From: Bradyrhizobium sp. AZCC 1721
GTDB taxonomy: Bacteria; Pseudomonadota; Alphaproteobacteria; Rhizobiales; Xanthobacteraceae
Reading direction: 5' to 3'
DNA length: 64,000 nt
Assembly: GCF_036924715.1 (NCBI RefSeq)
Contig: NZ_JAZHSB010000001.1
Span: forward strand, 620,001 to 684,000
The notes under the pieces are model-generated. The model saw only the letters and a program-made list of their open reading frames with translations. It had not been told where the DNA came from and did no database searches. Position numbers and translations under genes: made by a program. This document shows positions 16,052 to 26,067 of the stretch, piece by piece (within the stretch, counting starts at the first letter, position 1; every line of letters begins with the position of its first letter).

Positions 16052-17515
16052 TCAGAACGATCCCGCCACCGAGCCGAGCGCGATGACGGCAACGAGGGCG
16101 ATGAGTGCGCCGACGATGCCGACCATGACGATGTCGCGATAGCTGTCCCGGTGCGTCGATCCGCAGACGGCGAGCAGCGTGACGACCGCGCCGTTATGCG
16201 GCAGGCTGTCGAGCGTACCCGAACTGATCACCGCCACGCGATGCAGCAGCGCGGGATCGAGACCGATCTCCGCCGCGCGCGCCATATACGTCGCCCCGAG
16301 TGCGTCGAGCGCAATGGTCAGCCCGCCCGATGCCGACCCCGTGAGCGCGGCGAGCACGTTGGTCGCCACCGCGAGCGAGACCAGCGGTCCGCCGCCGATC
16401 CCGAGCACGGTGTCGCGTACGACATCAAAGGCGGGCATCGCCGCCACCACGGCGCCGAAGCCGACCAGGCTCGCAACGCTCAGGGCCGGCAGTACGGCGG
16501 CGTTGGCGCCGGCGTCCATGGTTGCACGCAGGGCCGGCAATCGCCGATGGCTGACGGCGAGGACCGTCACGATCGCACAGGCCAGGGCTGTGATGACAGC
16601 CCATACGCCGCCGACGGCCGCGAGCGACGTTGCGCCCCAGCGAGCTTCGGCGAGAAAGCGGGTGTCCAGTGCCGGCAGGATGAGCAGCGACATCGCGAGA
16701 TTGACGATAATCACCACAACGAGCGGCAGTGCGGCGAGTGCAACCGACGGCGGAACGTCGGTCAGCGCACCGTGTACGATCTCCGCCGGATCGAACTCCC
16801 GCGCGGTGGTGGCGCGTTCGCGCAGCTTTTCGTCGGTGGCAAGACGGGCGGAAGGCATCGGCACGCCGTCGCCGAAGCCTTCGCCGTTTCTTTTTGAGTT
16901 GGCCACTTCGCGGCTGAGCCACCACAGGCCGAAGCCGAGCATGATCAACGATGCCAGAATGCCAAGGCCGGGCGCGGCGAATGGCGTGGTGCCGAAGAAC
17001 GGCATCGGGATCGCGTTCTGGATCGATGGCGTACCGGGCAGCGCCGACATGGTGAAGGTGGAGGTGCCGAGCACGATTGCCGCCGGCATCAGCCGCCGCG
17101 GGATGCCGGCGTTGCGAAACAGTTCGTGCGCCATCGGTGCGAGCACGAAGAAGGCGACGAACAGACTGACGCCGCCATATGTGACGAGCGCTCCGGCGAG
17201 CACCACCGCGAGCACAGCCCGCCGCGTGCCCAGCCGCTGCGTCATGAAGCTCGCGATCGCGGCGACCGAGCCGCTGTCTTCCATCAGTTTGCCGAACAGG
17301 GCGCCGAGCAGGAACAGCGGAAAGAACTGGGCCAGAAAGCCTGCTGCGCTGACCATGAAGGTCTGGGTCCAGTGGGCCAGCAGCGGCTCGCGGGAAAACA
17401 GCGCGGCAACCAGCGCGGCAAGCGGCGCGAGTAGCAGCACGCTCCAGCCCCGATAGGCGAACGAGATTAGCAGGCCGAGGCCGATCAGGATGCCGAGAAG
17501 TCCCACCAGGGTCAT
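16052..17515 (-). CDS. GntP-family permease
   Basis: The start is ATG 17515 (MTLVGLLGILIGLGLLIS), eight bases or fewer past the patatin stop. The 487-residue protein has about twelve membrane segments in two halves, separated by a hydrophilic loop near residues 205-250. Family features include GALFGKLMEDSGSVAAIASF, VLAGALVTYGGVSLFVAFFVLAPMA, VLGTSTFTMSALPGTPSIQNAIPM and, in the second half, NVLAALTGSASGGLTIALDALG and SGTLDSLPHNGAVVTLL. GntP members import gluconate and other hydroxy acids by proton symport. The exact substrate is unknown. Confidence 0.85.
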   Translation of the reverse strand: MTLVGLLGILIGLGLLISFAYRGWSVLLLAPLAALVAALFSREPLLAHWTQTFMVSAAGFLAQFFPLFLLGALFGKLMEDSGSVAAIASFMTQRLGTRRAVLAVVLAGALVTYGGVSLFVAFFVLAPMAHELFRNAGIPRRLMPAAIVLGTSTFTMSALPGTPSIQNAIPMPFFGTTPFAAPGLGILASLIMLGFGLWWLSREVANSKRNGEGFGDGVPMPSARLATDEKLRERATTAREFDPAEIVHGALTDVPPSVALAALPLVVVIIVNLAMSLLILPALDTRFLAEARWGATSLAAVGGVWAVITALACAIVTVLAVSHRRLPALRATMDAGANAAVLPALSVASLVGFGAVVAAMPAFDVVRDTVLGIGGGPLVSLAVATNVLAALTGSASGGLTIALDALGATYMARAAEIGLDPALLHRVAVISSGTLDSLPHNGAVVTLLAVCGSTHRDSYRDIVMVGIVGALIALVAVIALGSVAGSF

Positions 17516-17520
17516 CGCCC

Positions 17521-18549
17521 TCAGCACTCCAAAAGCAGTGCATCGATATCGGCGGTGGAGCGCCGGCCGAGATCGTCAGCATGCGACTTGAGGAATGCGT
17601 CGGCGCTCCTGCGCCCCTCTTCCTTGAGCAGCGAAACGAACTCCCATTCAGCGTTGAGCTTAGATGATGCGCCGAACTCCGTGAGTGCGTCGGTCATGAT
17701 CCGGTGCGTGCGCATTCCGGCCCAGCGCGCGCCCTCGCCGTGTCCGGGGTCCGCCACCTGGCGCAGTAGCGCGATCATGCGCAATTCCTTCATGAGCGGC
17801 GAGTTGAAGGAGATTTCGTTGAGGCGGTTGAGAATTTCGTTCGCCGTACGCGGCGGTTTTGGTCGTTCGCGCGGATTGATCTGCACCAGGATGGTGTCGT
17901 GAGCGTCGCTTTCACGCACCAGCGGCGTGAGGGTCGGATTGCCGGCATAGCCGCCATCCCAATAGGGTTCGCCGTCGACCTCGATCGCCTGAAACATGGT
18001 CGGTAGACAAGCCGAGGCAAGCAGGACGTCGGCCGTGATCTCCGCATTGCGGAAGATTCGGCCGCGGCCGGTGCGCACATTGGTCGCGGTGACGAACAGC
18101 CTGATGGATGCCCGGGCCAGTCGCTCGAAATCGATGCTTTCGGCGAGGATGGCACGCAGCGGGTTGAGGCCGAGCGGATTGAGATCATAAGGCGAAAGCA
18201 CACGTGCCATCAGGTCCATGGCGACATAGGCGGGTGACGTGTCGAGCGTCCAGCGGCCCATCAGTCGGTCGAGCGGCGAGCGCTGCAGCGGGCTGAACGC
18301 GGCAGCGCGCGACACACCGCGCCAAAAGGCCGCGAGCGCCGCCCGCGCGCCCTCGGCACCGCCTTGCGTCCACCCGTCGGCCACCAGGGCTGCATTCATT
18401 GCGCCCGCCGACGTGCCGGAGATTGCCTCGATCCGCAGCCACGGCTCCTCGACCAGACGGTCCAGCACGCCCCAGGTGAAAGCGCCGTGGGAGCCTCCGC
18501 CCTGCAAAGCAAGGTCCACCAGAACGGGTTCGCGCGCTGTTTCGTCCAT
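17521..18549 (-). CDS. Patatin-like phospholipase family protein
   Basis: The start is ATG 18549 (MDETAREPVLVDLALQGGG); an earlier start would add eleven non-conserved residues. The 342-residue protein has all patatin motifs: oxyanion loop GGGSHGAF, nucleophile elbow GTSAGAM and catalytic Asp in DGGYAGNP. It also has RDxxRIF-like and LLRQVADPGHG segments near the C-terminus. It should be a cytosolic serine acyl hydrolase acting on lipids or acyl esters. It is directly followed by the GntP permease with almost no gap, so the two probably share a transcript. I see no functional reason for that pairing. Confidence 0.88.
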   Translation of the reverse strand: MDETAREPVLVDLALQGGGSHGAFTWGVLDRLVEEPWLRIEAISGTSAGAMNAALVADGWTQGGAEGARAALAAFWRGVSRAAAFSPLQRSPLDRLMGRWTLDTSPAYVAMDLMARVLSPYDLNPLGLNPLRAILAESIDFERLARASIRLFVTATNVRTGRGRIFRNAEITADVLLASACLPTMFQAIEVDGEPYWDGGYAGNPTLTPLVRESDAHDTILVQINPRERPKPPRTANEILNRLNEISFNSPLMKELRMIALLRQVADPGHGEGARWAGMRTHRIMTDALTEFGASSKLNAEWEFVSLLKEEGRRSADAFLKSHADDLGRRSTADIDALLLEC

Positions 18550-18587
18550 CGTCACCCTCGTTGATCGGAGATGAAACGACACTCAAT

Positions 18588-18818
18588 TCAGGACGCTCCG
18601 ATACTTCCTCTCGACCTTTCGTAAGATCGGCGCAGCAGTGCGAACAGACTGCCACCCGTCGCCGCGCCCAGCAGGTAGGCGAAGGCGATCAGCACAGCGA
18701 GCGGCACTCGGGCATGCAGGCCGAGGAAGGACATGGTGACGATCTCGAAGTTCTGCAGCACGAAGATGATCGTTGCCGCGACGAACAGAATGATGACGGC
18801 AAGGTAGATCCAGCGCAT
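18588..18818 (-). CDS. LapA-domain (DUF1049) small membrane protein
   Basis: The start is ATG 18818 with AAGGAGG just upstream. The 76-residue protein has two membrane helices (IYLAVIILFVAATIIFVLQNFEIVTMSFLG and VPLAVLIAFAYLLGAATGGSLFALL). The FVLQNFEIVTMSFLG segment between them is characteristic of LapA, which in enterobacteria associates with LapB to control LPS synthesis. The C-terminal tail is basic (RRSYERSRG). It lies between the HdeD-like gene and the patatin gene on the same strand. Confidence 0.75.
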   Translation of the reverse strand: MRWIYLAVIILFVAATIIFVLQNFEIVTMSFLGLHARVPLAVLIAFAYLLGAATGGSLFALLRRSYERSRGSIGAS

Positions 18819-18873
18819 GAGCGCCTCCTTTTCGTCGATCAAGGGACTGCGCTGCAGCCCGGCCGACTACACC

Positions 18874-19449
18874 TCAGCGAGCGCGGCGCAGGCCGAAGCC
18901 GAGCCCGACCCAGCCAGCGCCGGCCATGATGAGATCGATGGCGAGGAACAGGCCGAGGATATAGAGACTCGAAACCGGCCAGCGCACCAGGATCAGCACG
19001 CCGAGCAGAAGCGTGATCACGCCGGATAGCGCGACCCAGATCCAGGGCATTTCTCGTTTCATGCTGAAGGCCAGCACGATCCGCATGATGCCCGAGACCA
19101 CCAGCGAAGCGCCGAGAACGAGGGTCAGTAGCACTGCCGCGAGCAACGGATTCTGGAACGTCGCGAAGCCGGCGATGATGTAGAGCACGCCAAGCAGAGC
19201 CCAGAGCAGAAATTTGCCCCAGCTCTTGATCTGGAAGGCGCTAAACACCTCTGCGACGCCGGCGATGATCATCATCACGCCGACCAAGAAGACGCTCACG
19301 ACGGTGGCCATTGCGACGCTGCCGAGCGCGATAAACCCGGCGAGCAGATAAACGACGCCGAGTGCGACGATCCACCCCCACTTGGCGCGTAGCGGTGCCG
19401 TATCCGAACCGGCTTGAGGGCTCTTTGCGGTGTCTGAAGTGCTGGTCAT
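18874..19449 (-). CDS. HdeD-family membrane protein
   Basis: The 191-residue protein has six regularly spaced helices typical of HdeD. They start WGWIVALGVVYLLAGFIALG, then VVSVFLVGVMMIIAGVAEVFSAF, LLWALLGVLYIIAGFATFQNP and a second set ending LYILGLFLAIDLIMAGAGW. HdeD is associated with acid resistance at high cell density in E. coli; the alphaproteobacterial role is not established. The N-terminal 20 residues are hydrophilic and cytosolic. Confidence 0.85.
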   Translation of the reverse strand: MTSTSDTAKSPQAGSDTAPLRAKWGWIVALGVVYLLAGFIALGSVAMATVVSVFLVGVMMIIAGVAEVFSAFQIKSWGKFLLWALLGVLYIIAGFATFQNPLLAAVLLTLVLGASLVVSGIMRIVLAFSMKREMPWIWVALSGVITLLLGVLILVRWPVSSLYILGLFLAIDLIMAGAGWVGLGFGLRRAR

Positions 19450-19666
19450 GACGGCCTCCGATGCGAAAACCTATCCGACGTCAATTTGTCGGGCCCTCGA
19501 CGCTAGTGCGCGAAGGGACGCTCGACAGGTGGATACTAGCGCAACTGCGCGTTGCGATCACCTGATTTCGATATCATCGGTCGTGATTTCGCCGTGCGAG
19601 GTCCTGCCGCGGCACGATGCTGGTCGCCTCGTTGGCTATAAACGATTATTGAGCGGCAGCAATACG

Positions 19667-20380
19667 CTAGATCAGCCGCATCCCCTTCAGGCTCGCGTGC
19701 CCATTCTTGCCGACGATGATGTGGTCGTGCACGGAAATGCCGAGCGGCTTTGCGATCTCGACGATCGCTTTGGTCATGTGGATATCGGCCTGCGAGGGCG
19801 TCGGATCGCCGGAGGGGTGGTTGTGCACGAGGATCAGCGCGGTCGCCGATAGTTCGAGCGCCCGCTTGATCACCTCGCGCGGATAGACCGGAGTGTGGTC
19901 GACGGTGCCGGTCTGCTGCACCTCGTCGGCGATCAGTTGATTGCGCTTGTCAAGGAACAGCAGGCGAAACTGCTCCTTGTCGGCAAACGCCATGCCGCTC
20001 CGGCAATACTCGATCACATCGTTCCAGGACGAGAGCGCGATCTTGCGCTTGATCTCGCCCTTCGCGACCCGGCTTGCGGCGGCGGCGAGCAGCTTGATCT
20101 GGTTCACCGAGGCCTCGCCGATGCCGTCGACCTCGCGCAGGCGTGCCACCGGCGCGTGAATGACCTCGGCAAACGAGCCGAATTTTTTCAGCAGCGCCTT
20201 CGCCAGCGGCTTGGTGTCGCGCCGGGGCAGGGCCGGAAACAGCGCCATCTCCAGCAGCTCGTAGTCGCTCAGCGCCTCCGGCCCGGCCGCATAGAAGCGC
20301 TCGCGCAGGCGTTCGCGATGGCCATGATAGTGCGGCGTCTCTGTGGATTGATCCGGGGGATAGCTGGTCTTGGCAGGCAT
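19667..20380 (-). CDS. radC: RadC family JAB-domain protein
   Basis: The start is ATG 20380 ([13 protein letters not shown]); the frame extends 26 codons further but without conserved sequence. The 237-residue protein has the UPF0758/RadC layout. An N-terminal helix-hairpin-helix region comes first ([28 protein letters not shown] ... [15 protein letters not shown]). The JAB metallo-domain follows with [14 protein letters not shown], and the protein ends [17 protein letters not shown]. RadC was once linked to DNA repair, but this is not supported, and its true function is unclear. A 20-codon tail of a second copy is found at 15562. Confidence 0.9.
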   Translation of the reverse strand: MPAKTSYPPDQSTETPHYHGHRERLRERFYAAGPEALSDYELLEMALFPALPRRDTKPLAKALLKKFGSFAEVIHAPVARLREVDGIGEASVNQIKLLAAAASRVAKGEIKRKIALSSWNDVIEYCRSGMAFADKEQFRLLFLDKRNQLIADEVQQTGTVDHTPVYPREVIKRALELSATALILVHNHPSGDPTPSQADIHMTKAIVEIAKPLGISVHDHIIVGKNGHASLKGMRLI

Positions 20381-20444
20381 CGGCGGTAACCATGCCGTGC
20401 CTGCGGGCTTTTGCAACTCTAAAGTGCGACAGCATCTGAAGAAA

Positions 20445-20473
20445 AAGGCGCCGCGCACATAGCGCGGCGCCTT
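20445..20473 (-). terminator. Strong rho-independent terminator, minus strand
   Basis: A perfect 12-bp GC-rich stem (AAGGCGCCGCGC at 20445-20456 with 20462-20473) has a 5-base loop and, on the minus strand, a following TTTTTC run. It starts 21 bases after the stop of the exported hydrolase gene at 20495. Confidence 0.85.
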
Positions 20474-20494
20474 CGTTTCGCTTCTTACCTGCGA

Positions 20495-21454
20495 TCAGGC
20501 CTTCACGGCCGCGAATGCGTAGCCGTTGCCGTCCTTTGTCAGCGTGCCGACATTCGGGAAGCCGAAGTGATAGCCGGCGATCATGCCCTTTTCGGCGATG
20601 ACGCGGTCGAAGAACGCGCGCCGCGTGGCTTCCGCCTTCGGCCCGTCGGCGTCGAACGACGAGAACCAGCCGGGATTGCGCACGAACAACTGGTGCATGC
20701 CGGTGACGTCGCTCTGGATGAACAACTGCTGCCCGCCCGAAGCGACCAGGAACGACATGTGGCCGACGGTGTGGCCGGGCGTGGCAATCGCCTTGACGCC
20801 GGGCGCGAGGTCGGCACCGTCATTGTACTGCTTGATGTTCTTCCAGGTCGGGAAAGTTGCCTGGATTCGCTTGACGAGGGGCCGCATATTCTCGGGCATC
20901 TTCTCGACCAGCGCCGGATCGGTCCAGAACTTGTACTCCACCTCGGGCATCAGGATTTCCGCATTCGGGAAAACCTGCGCGTTGGTTTCTTTCACCCACA
21001 GCCCGGAAATGTGATCGGGATGGAAATGCGAGATCACGACCGTTGAAACCGTCGCCGGATCAAGGCCAGCCGCCTTCATGTTGTCGGCGAGCTTGCCCAC
21101 TGTCGCAGGGCCATTGCCGCCAAAGCCGGTGTCGAACAGCACGACCTTGCCGCCAGTCCGGATCGCGGTGACAGTGAAGGGATTGTCGAACTTGTCCGGG
21201 TTGATGCCGGCAGCCGTCAGCGCCTTCTTGATGTCGTCAAGCGAGGCGTTCTTGATCATTCCCTCAGTGGCGGCGCGCTCGACACTGCCCTCATGCAGGC
21301 TGAAGGCCTCGATGTCGCCGACCTTGAATTTGAGGCTGTCGGCGGCGCGCTGCGCATGCGCCGCGCCGATGAACGAAACCGGCCCCTTGAGGCCGAAAAC
21401 CAGCGCCGCCCCCGTGCTCCCGAGGATCAGATCGCGACGTGAAATCTCGAACAT
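20495..21454 (-). CDS. Exported metallo-beta-lactamase-fold hydrolase
   Basis: The start is ATG 21454 with GGGAGC upstream, giving 319 residues. The N-terminus EISRRDLILGSTGAALVFG has a twin-arginine motif and ends near AAHAQRA. The MBL zinc site is present: VVISHFHPDHISGL (HxHxDH), TPGHTVGHMSF, SDVTG and a C-terminal GYHFGFP. The order is as in lactonase and quorum-quenching-type MBL enzymes, but the substrate is not evident. It is monocistronic, with a strong terminator after it. Confidence 0.88.
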   Translation of the reverse strand: MFEISRRDLILGSTGAALVFGLKGPVSFIGAAHAQRAADSLKFKVGDIEAFSLHEGSVERAATEGMIKNASLDDIKKALTAAGINPDKFDNPFTVTAIRTGGKVVLFDTGFGGNGPATVGKLADNMKAAGLDPATVSTVVISHFHPDHISGLWVKETNAQVFPNAEILMPEVEYKFWTDPALVEKMPENMRPLVKRIQATFPTWKNIKQYNDGADLAPGVKAIATPGHTVGHMSFLVASGGQQLFIQSDVTGMHQLFVRNPGWFSSFDADGPKAEATRRAFFDRVIAEKGMIAGYHFGFPNVGTLTKDGNGYAFAAVKA

Positions 21455-21718
21455 TGCTCTTGCTCCCTTTGGTTGATCCCTGGCCCGCCAGAGGCTCTCG
21501 CTGCCGGAAGGTGCCCCGTGCCGTGTCCTACACCGGCGCGCCCGGCCTATTCCGCAAAGGTTAGGATTAGTTGACTGGCGGCAGGAAGGCGCTGTCGTGT
21601 TGAGAACGACTTGCAACACGCCGCTGTGGCAGCCTCGTTCAAGCAGTCGCGTCGTGCGTCGCAACCAAAAAGTTGAGTCGACTGCGTTCGATGTAGCCGG
21701 GTTGGGCCGAAGCGGAAT

Positions 21719-22543
21719 TTAAGCCGCCGCCAGCGGCTTCTCGCCGTTGCGCTCTGACAGCGTAAAGATTTCGACGCCAGTCGCGGTCACGCCGACCGAA
21801 TGTTCGAATTGCGCCGAGAGCGAGCGGTCACGCGTCACCGCGGTCCAGCCGTCGGACAGGATTTTTACATGCGGCTTGCCGAGATTGATCATCGGCTCGA
21901 TGGTGAAGAACATGCCGGGCTTGAGCATCACGCCTTCGCCGGGCCGGCCGATATGGATGATGTTGGGCTCGTCGTGGAACATGCGCCCGAGGCCATGGCC
22001 ACAGAAATCTCGCACCACGCTCATGCCCTGCGGCTCGACAAAACTCTGGATGGCATGGCCGATGTCGCCGGTGGTGGCGCCGGGCTTCACCGCGGCAATG
22101 CCACGCATCATCGCCTCATAGGTGACTTCGATCAGCCGCTCGGCCTTGCGGGCGATCGGAGCAATCACATACATCCGGCTGGAATCGCCGTACCAGCCGT
22201 CGACGATGAAGGTGACGTCGATATTGACGATGTCGCCTTCCTTCAGTGCGCGGTCGCCCGGCATGCCGTGGCAGACCACGTGATTGATCGAGGTACAGGT
22301 CGAGTAGCGGTAACCGCGATACATCAGCGTCGCCGGATAGGCGCCATGGCTGAAGGCGAAGTCGCGGACGAATTCGTCGATCCGCGACGTCGGAACGCCC
22401 GCCTGGACGACGTCGGTGAGCTCGTCGAGGCATTTGGCCACCAGCGCGCCTGCCTTGCGCATGCCGGCGAAGCCGCTGGCGCCATGCAGCTTGATCTGGC
22501 CGGTTTTTCGCAAGGAGGTGTCGGTGGCTTCGATATAGCTCAT
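21719..22543 (-). CDS. map: Type I methionine aminopeptidase
   Basis: The 274-residue protein removes the initiator methionine. The five metal ligands are recognisable: Asp in VNIDVTFIVDGWYGD, Asp in GDSSRMY, His in CGHGLGRMFHDEP, Glu in FFTIEPM and Glu in SAQFEHSVGVT. The VCHGMPGDRALKEGDIVNID segment is also typical of type I. There is no N-terminal zinc-finger extension, as expected for a bacterial enzyme. It is monocistronic as far as I can see. Confidence 0.95.
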   Translation of the reverse strand: MSYIEATDTSLRKTGQIKLHGASGFAGMRKAGALVAKCLDELTDVVQAGVPTSRIDEFVRDFAFSHGAYPATLMYRGYRYSTCTSINHVVCHGMPGDRALKEGDIVNIDVTFIVDGWYGDSSRMYVIAPIARKAERLIEVTYEAMMRGIAAVKPGATTGDIGHAIQSFVEPQGMSVVRDFCGHGLGRMFHDEPNIIHIGRPGEGVMLKPGMFFTIEPMINLGKPHVKILSDGWTAVTRDRSLSAQFEHSVGVTATGVEIFTLSERNGEKPLAAA

Positions 22544-22659
22544 GGGCGGGTCATACTTCTGGAACGGAAAAAGGACTGATTTTGAATGCCTAATTTAATG
22601 ATCCAACCGGTCAGCGCAAGCCGAGGTTGGGCCACGGCACGGCTTTAAAAGGCTTGCAT

Positions 22660-23970
22660 CTAGCCGGAAACTTCCACCACGGGCTCGACCGGCAGCGCGC
22701 CGCCGCGGACCCGGATTTCGCGGACCGGATAGGGAACACGGATCCCCTCCCGCTTGAACGCGTCCCACAGCTCCAGCATCACGTCGCTCTTGACGTTGTC
22801 GAGGCCATCAGGATCGGGCAGCCAGAAGGTCAGGGAGAACTTCATGCCGGCCTCGGCGAATTCGGTCAGGATACAGTTCGGTGGCTTGTTCTTGATGGCG
22901 CGCGGCACTGCGCCGGCAATGTCGATGGCCAGCTTGCACACCGCTCGCGGATCGGCGTCGTAATTGGTGCTGAACAGCACCTTCACCAGCGTGTTCTTGT
23001 CGGTATAGGTCCAGTTCACGACCTTCTGCGTCACCAGATCCTCGTTCGGGATCAGGAACTCGCGGCCGTCGCCGGCGGCAACCGAGATGTAGCGCGTCTT
23101 CATCGTGCTGATGCGCCCGGTGTTGTCGCCGATGGTGACGAGATCGCCCGGCTTCACCGACTTGTCGACCAGGAGGATGATGCCGCTGATGAAGTTGGCG
23201 ACGATCTTCTGCAGGCCGAGACCGATACCGACGCCGGCCGCGCCGGTGAACACCGCGAGCGCCGCGAGGTTGATGCCGACCGCGCTCAGGGCAACCGCAA
23301 TGGCAAATACCATCAGCGTGAACCGGACGATCTTGACGAGGAGAACCTGGATCGATGGCGTCAGATCGCCGGACCGGGTGATGCGCCCTTCCACGAAGTT
23401 GCTGGCGATATTGGTCAGCCATAGCGTCACGATCAGGAGCGCGCCGAGCTTGATCAGGAGCAGCGGCGTCAACCTGAGATCGCCGAGCACGATCGAGACC
23501 GAGTCGAGCGCCTCGACCACCGGCTCGAGCTGGCCCAGAATACTCAGGGCCACGACCAGCCAGGCCGAGATCGACACCAGCCGGACCACGAAGGTATTGC
23601 GGATCACCGAGGTGATGAGGTTGATGACCAGCCACGCGAAGGCGAGCTTGGCGGCAACCGCGAGCAGATAGCTGCGGCTCGGCCAGGTCGACGCGATCAT
23701 GACCCAGCGCGTCAGCATCATCAGAAGCGCGAACACCGCCGTTGACGTGCTGCCGACCAGCACGCGGACGAACAGCCGGAACGGCGCCGGCCAGCCCATT
23801 GCAACCGACGATACGTCGATCCTGGAACGCACGGCGGTGGCGCCGGCCCAGGCGATGCCTGCGGCCGTCAGGATCAGTCCCAGTTGCAGATAGAACCAGG
23901 GCGAGGTGACCTCCGCGCCGACCGAACGTGCGGCGTTGTGTACGATCTCGATGATCTCTTTCAGGTCCAT
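22660..23970 (-). CDS. Mechanosensitive ion channel family protein (MscS type)
   Basis: The start is ATG 23970 (MDLKEIIEIVHNAARSVG). The frame stays open for 45 codons upstream, but that part is hydrophilic and unlike the family. The 436-residue protein has about five membrane segments. The pore helix and upper beta domain of MscS follow (TGAAGVGIGLGLQKIVANF, then SGIILLVDKSVKPGDLVTIG, RYISVAAGDGREFLIPNEDLV). The C-terminal cage is at ILTEFAEAGMKFSLTFWLPDPDG. It should act as a tension-gated safety valve in the inner membrane under hypo-osmotic shock. Confidence 0.88.
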   Translation of the reverse strand: MDLKEIIEIVHNAARSVGAEVTSPWFYLQLGLILTAAGIAWAGATAVRSRIDVSSVAMGWPAPFRLFVRVLVGSTSTAVFALLMMLTRWVMIASTWPSRSYLLAVAAKLAFAWLVINLITSVIRNTFVVRLVSISAWLVVALSILGQLEPVVEALDSVSIVLGDLRLTPLLLIKLGALLIVTLWLTNIASNFVEGRITRSGDLTPSIQVLLVKIVRFTLMVFAIAVALSAVGINLAALAVFTGAAGVGIGLGLQKIVANFISGIILLVDKSVKPGDLVTIGDNTGRISTMKTRYISVAAGDGREFLIPNEDLVTQKVVNWTYTDKNTLVKVLFSTNYDADPRAVCKLAIDIAGAVPRAIKNKPPNCILTEFAEAGMKFSLTFWLPDPDGLDNVKSDVMLELWDAFKREGIRVPYPVREIRVRGGALPVEPVVEVSG

Positions 23971-24193
23971 CGGAAAATTCTCGCTCGAGGCTCTGGCCCC
24001 ATCAGACAAAGGTGATTCGCGAATAGCAGGCAGATTCTCACAGGCGACGTGCGGATGCCATCGATACGCACTACGGGGGAAGGTCAGGCCCCGTAAATCG
24101 GGCACATTGCCGCGATCGCAGAAATGGGTTGGCGATCAAGTGTGGCAACGATAAGGATGCAATTGCAAGTATTTGCGATGATATCGGAGGTTC

Positions 24194-25987
24194 ATGACTT
24201 CTCTCGACTCGGTCAGCATCGCCATCTTTCTGGGCGCCATTCTGGTGATGGCGGGCATCCTGTCGAGCCTGCTGGCGTTGCGCTTCGGGGCGCCGCTCCT
24301 GCTCGTGTTCCTCCTGATCGGCATGCTGGCGGGCGATGCCGGGCCGGGTCAGCTCAGCTTCGATGACGTCCGCACCACCTACCTGGTCGGCTCGGTGGCG
24401 CTGGCGCTGATCCTGTTCGACGGCGGCCTGCGAACCAAATTTCAGAGCATCCGCACGGTGCTGGCGCCCTCGATGGTGCTGGCGACGATCGGCGTATTGC
24501 TCACCGCGCTGATAACAGCGCCCGTCGCCAAATATGCGCTCGACCTGAACTGGACCGAGTCGCTGCTGGTCGGCGCGGTGGTGGCGTCGACCGATGCTGC
24601 CGCGGTGTTTCTGCTCGTCCACACCCAGGGCCTGCGCCTGCGTCCGCGTGTCGGGGCGACGCTGGAAGCGGAATCCGGCACCAACGATCCGTTTGCGATC
24701 TTCCTCACCTTGATGCTGGTCGAATTCATTTCCATCGGTCAAAGCTCACCCGGGCATGTCGCATTCGAACTCGCGCGCGAAGGTCTGCTCGGTGCCATCT
24801 TCGGCGTGGTCGGCGGTCGCCTGGTGGTGCTGGCGCTCAATCGCATGGCGCTGCCGCAGGGCTTGCATGCGCCCTTCGTCACGACCGCTGCATTGGTGGT
24901 TTTCGGTGTGGCGCAGATTGCACACGCGTCGGGCTTTCTCGCGGTCTATCTGGCGGGAATCATCGTCGGCAACCGGCCGACGCGCGCCCATAATTCGGTG
25001 GTGACGTTTCTCGATGCCGCGACCTGGCTGGCGCAGATCGTGATGTTCGTCCTGCTTGGGCTGCTGGCGTCGCCGCAGCGCCTGCTGGATAGCGTCGGTC
25101 CGGCCGTGATCGTGGCGCTGGTGCTGATGCTGGTGGCGCGGCCGATCGCGGTGTTGCTGTGCCTGGTACCGTTCCGATTCAACTGGCGGGAAAAGATCTT
25201 CATCGCCTGGACCGGCCTGCGTGGCGCGGTCGCGATCTTCCTCGCCTCGATCCCGATGCTGGTCGGATTGCCAAAAGCCTATCTCTATTTCGACGTCGCC
25301 TTTGTCGTGGTCATCATCTCGCTCTTGCTGCAGGGCTGGACACTGGCGCCGGCGGCGCGGTGGCTGCACGTGGCGCTGCCGCGCGTCGAACGCGGTCCGC
25401 GGCGCGTCGAGCTCGATCTGCCCGGCCAGCTTGAGCAGCAACTGGTCGGCTATCCGGTACGGGCGAAGAGCCTGTATTTCCGGCGCGGCCTTACGCCATC
25501 CTGGTCGAAGCCGACGCTCGTCATCCGCGACGAGCGGATTCTCTCGCCCGCCGAGGCCGATCCGATCGAAGCCGGCGACTACGTCTATCTGCTGGCGCCG
25601 CCGGAAAAGGCCGAGGCGCTGGATCGTTTCTTTGTCGATATGCCGCCGAGCACGGCGCCTGACCCGCATCTGCTCGGGGATTTCATGGTGTCGGGCGAGC
25701 ACACGCTGGGTGAACTGGCGGAGGTCTATGGCGTCACTATCAGCGAGGATCAGGCCAAGCTGACGCTGTCGGATTATTTCGATATCCATCTCGACCACGC
25801 GCCGAAAGCAGGCGCGGAGCTGGCATTGGATCCCATCGTCCTTGTCGCGCGCAATATCAGTGGCGGCCGCGTCAACGTGGTTGGCCTGCGGCTGCCTGAA
25901 GAGGAGGAGAAGGTCGTTCCCCTGACAAGCTGGCAGGCCTTCAAGCGCAAGCTTGCGGAGGTCTGGTCGTCGGTGGCAGGGGTATGA
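24194..25987 (+). CDS. Potassium/proton antiporter, CPA1/NhaP2 type
   Basis: The 597-residue protein has a 12-13 helix Na+/H+ exchanger core (residues about 1-385). The ion-binding segment is at VASTDAAAVFLLVHTQGLRL and the late helix at WTGLRGAVAIFLASIPML. A TrkA-C-like domain (about 405-480, PVRAKSLYFRRGLTPSWSKP ... EAGDYVYLLAPPEKAE) and a CorC/HlyC-associated domain (about 490-590) follow, as in E. coli CvrA/NhaP2. This architecture fits K+ efflux in exchange for protons. It starts after a GGAGG site and faces the MscS gene, so two osmotic and ion-balance functions lie back to back. Confidence 0.9.
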   Translation: MTSLDSVSIAIFLGAILVMAGILSSLLALRFGAPLLLVFLLIGMLAGDAGPGQLSFDDVRTTYLVGSVALALILFDGGLRTKFQSIRTVLAPSMVLATIGVLLTALITAPVAKYALDLNWTESLLVGAVVASTDAAAVFLLVHTQGLRLRPRVGATLEAESGTNDPFAIFLTLMLVEFISIGQSSPGHVAFELAREGLLGAIFGVVGGRLVVLALNRMALPQGLHAPFVTTAALVVFGVAQIAHASGFLAVYLAGIIVGNRPTRAHNSVVTFLDAATWLAQIVMFVLLGLLASPQRLLDSVGPAVIVALVLMLVARPIAVLLCLVPFRFNWREKIFIAWTGLRGAVAIFLASIPMLVGLPKAYLYFDVAFVVVIISLLLQGWTLAPAARWLHVALPRVERGPRRVELDLPGQLEQQLVGYPVRAKSLYFRRGLTPSWSKPTLVIRDERILSPAEADPIEAGDYVYLLAPPEKAEALDRFFVDMPPSTAPDPHLLGDFMVSGEHTLGELAEVYGVTISEDQAKLTLSDYFDIHLDHAPKAGAELALDPIVLVARNISGGRVNVVGLRLPEEEEKVVPLTSWQAFKRKLAEVWSSVAGV

Positions 25988-26067
25988 CCGCCACCGCCTT
26001 CCTTTGGCTGTGGTCCGTCACAGAGCGCGCCGTTTGGATTCGACGCGGGGCGCGCGTTGTGCAGCAG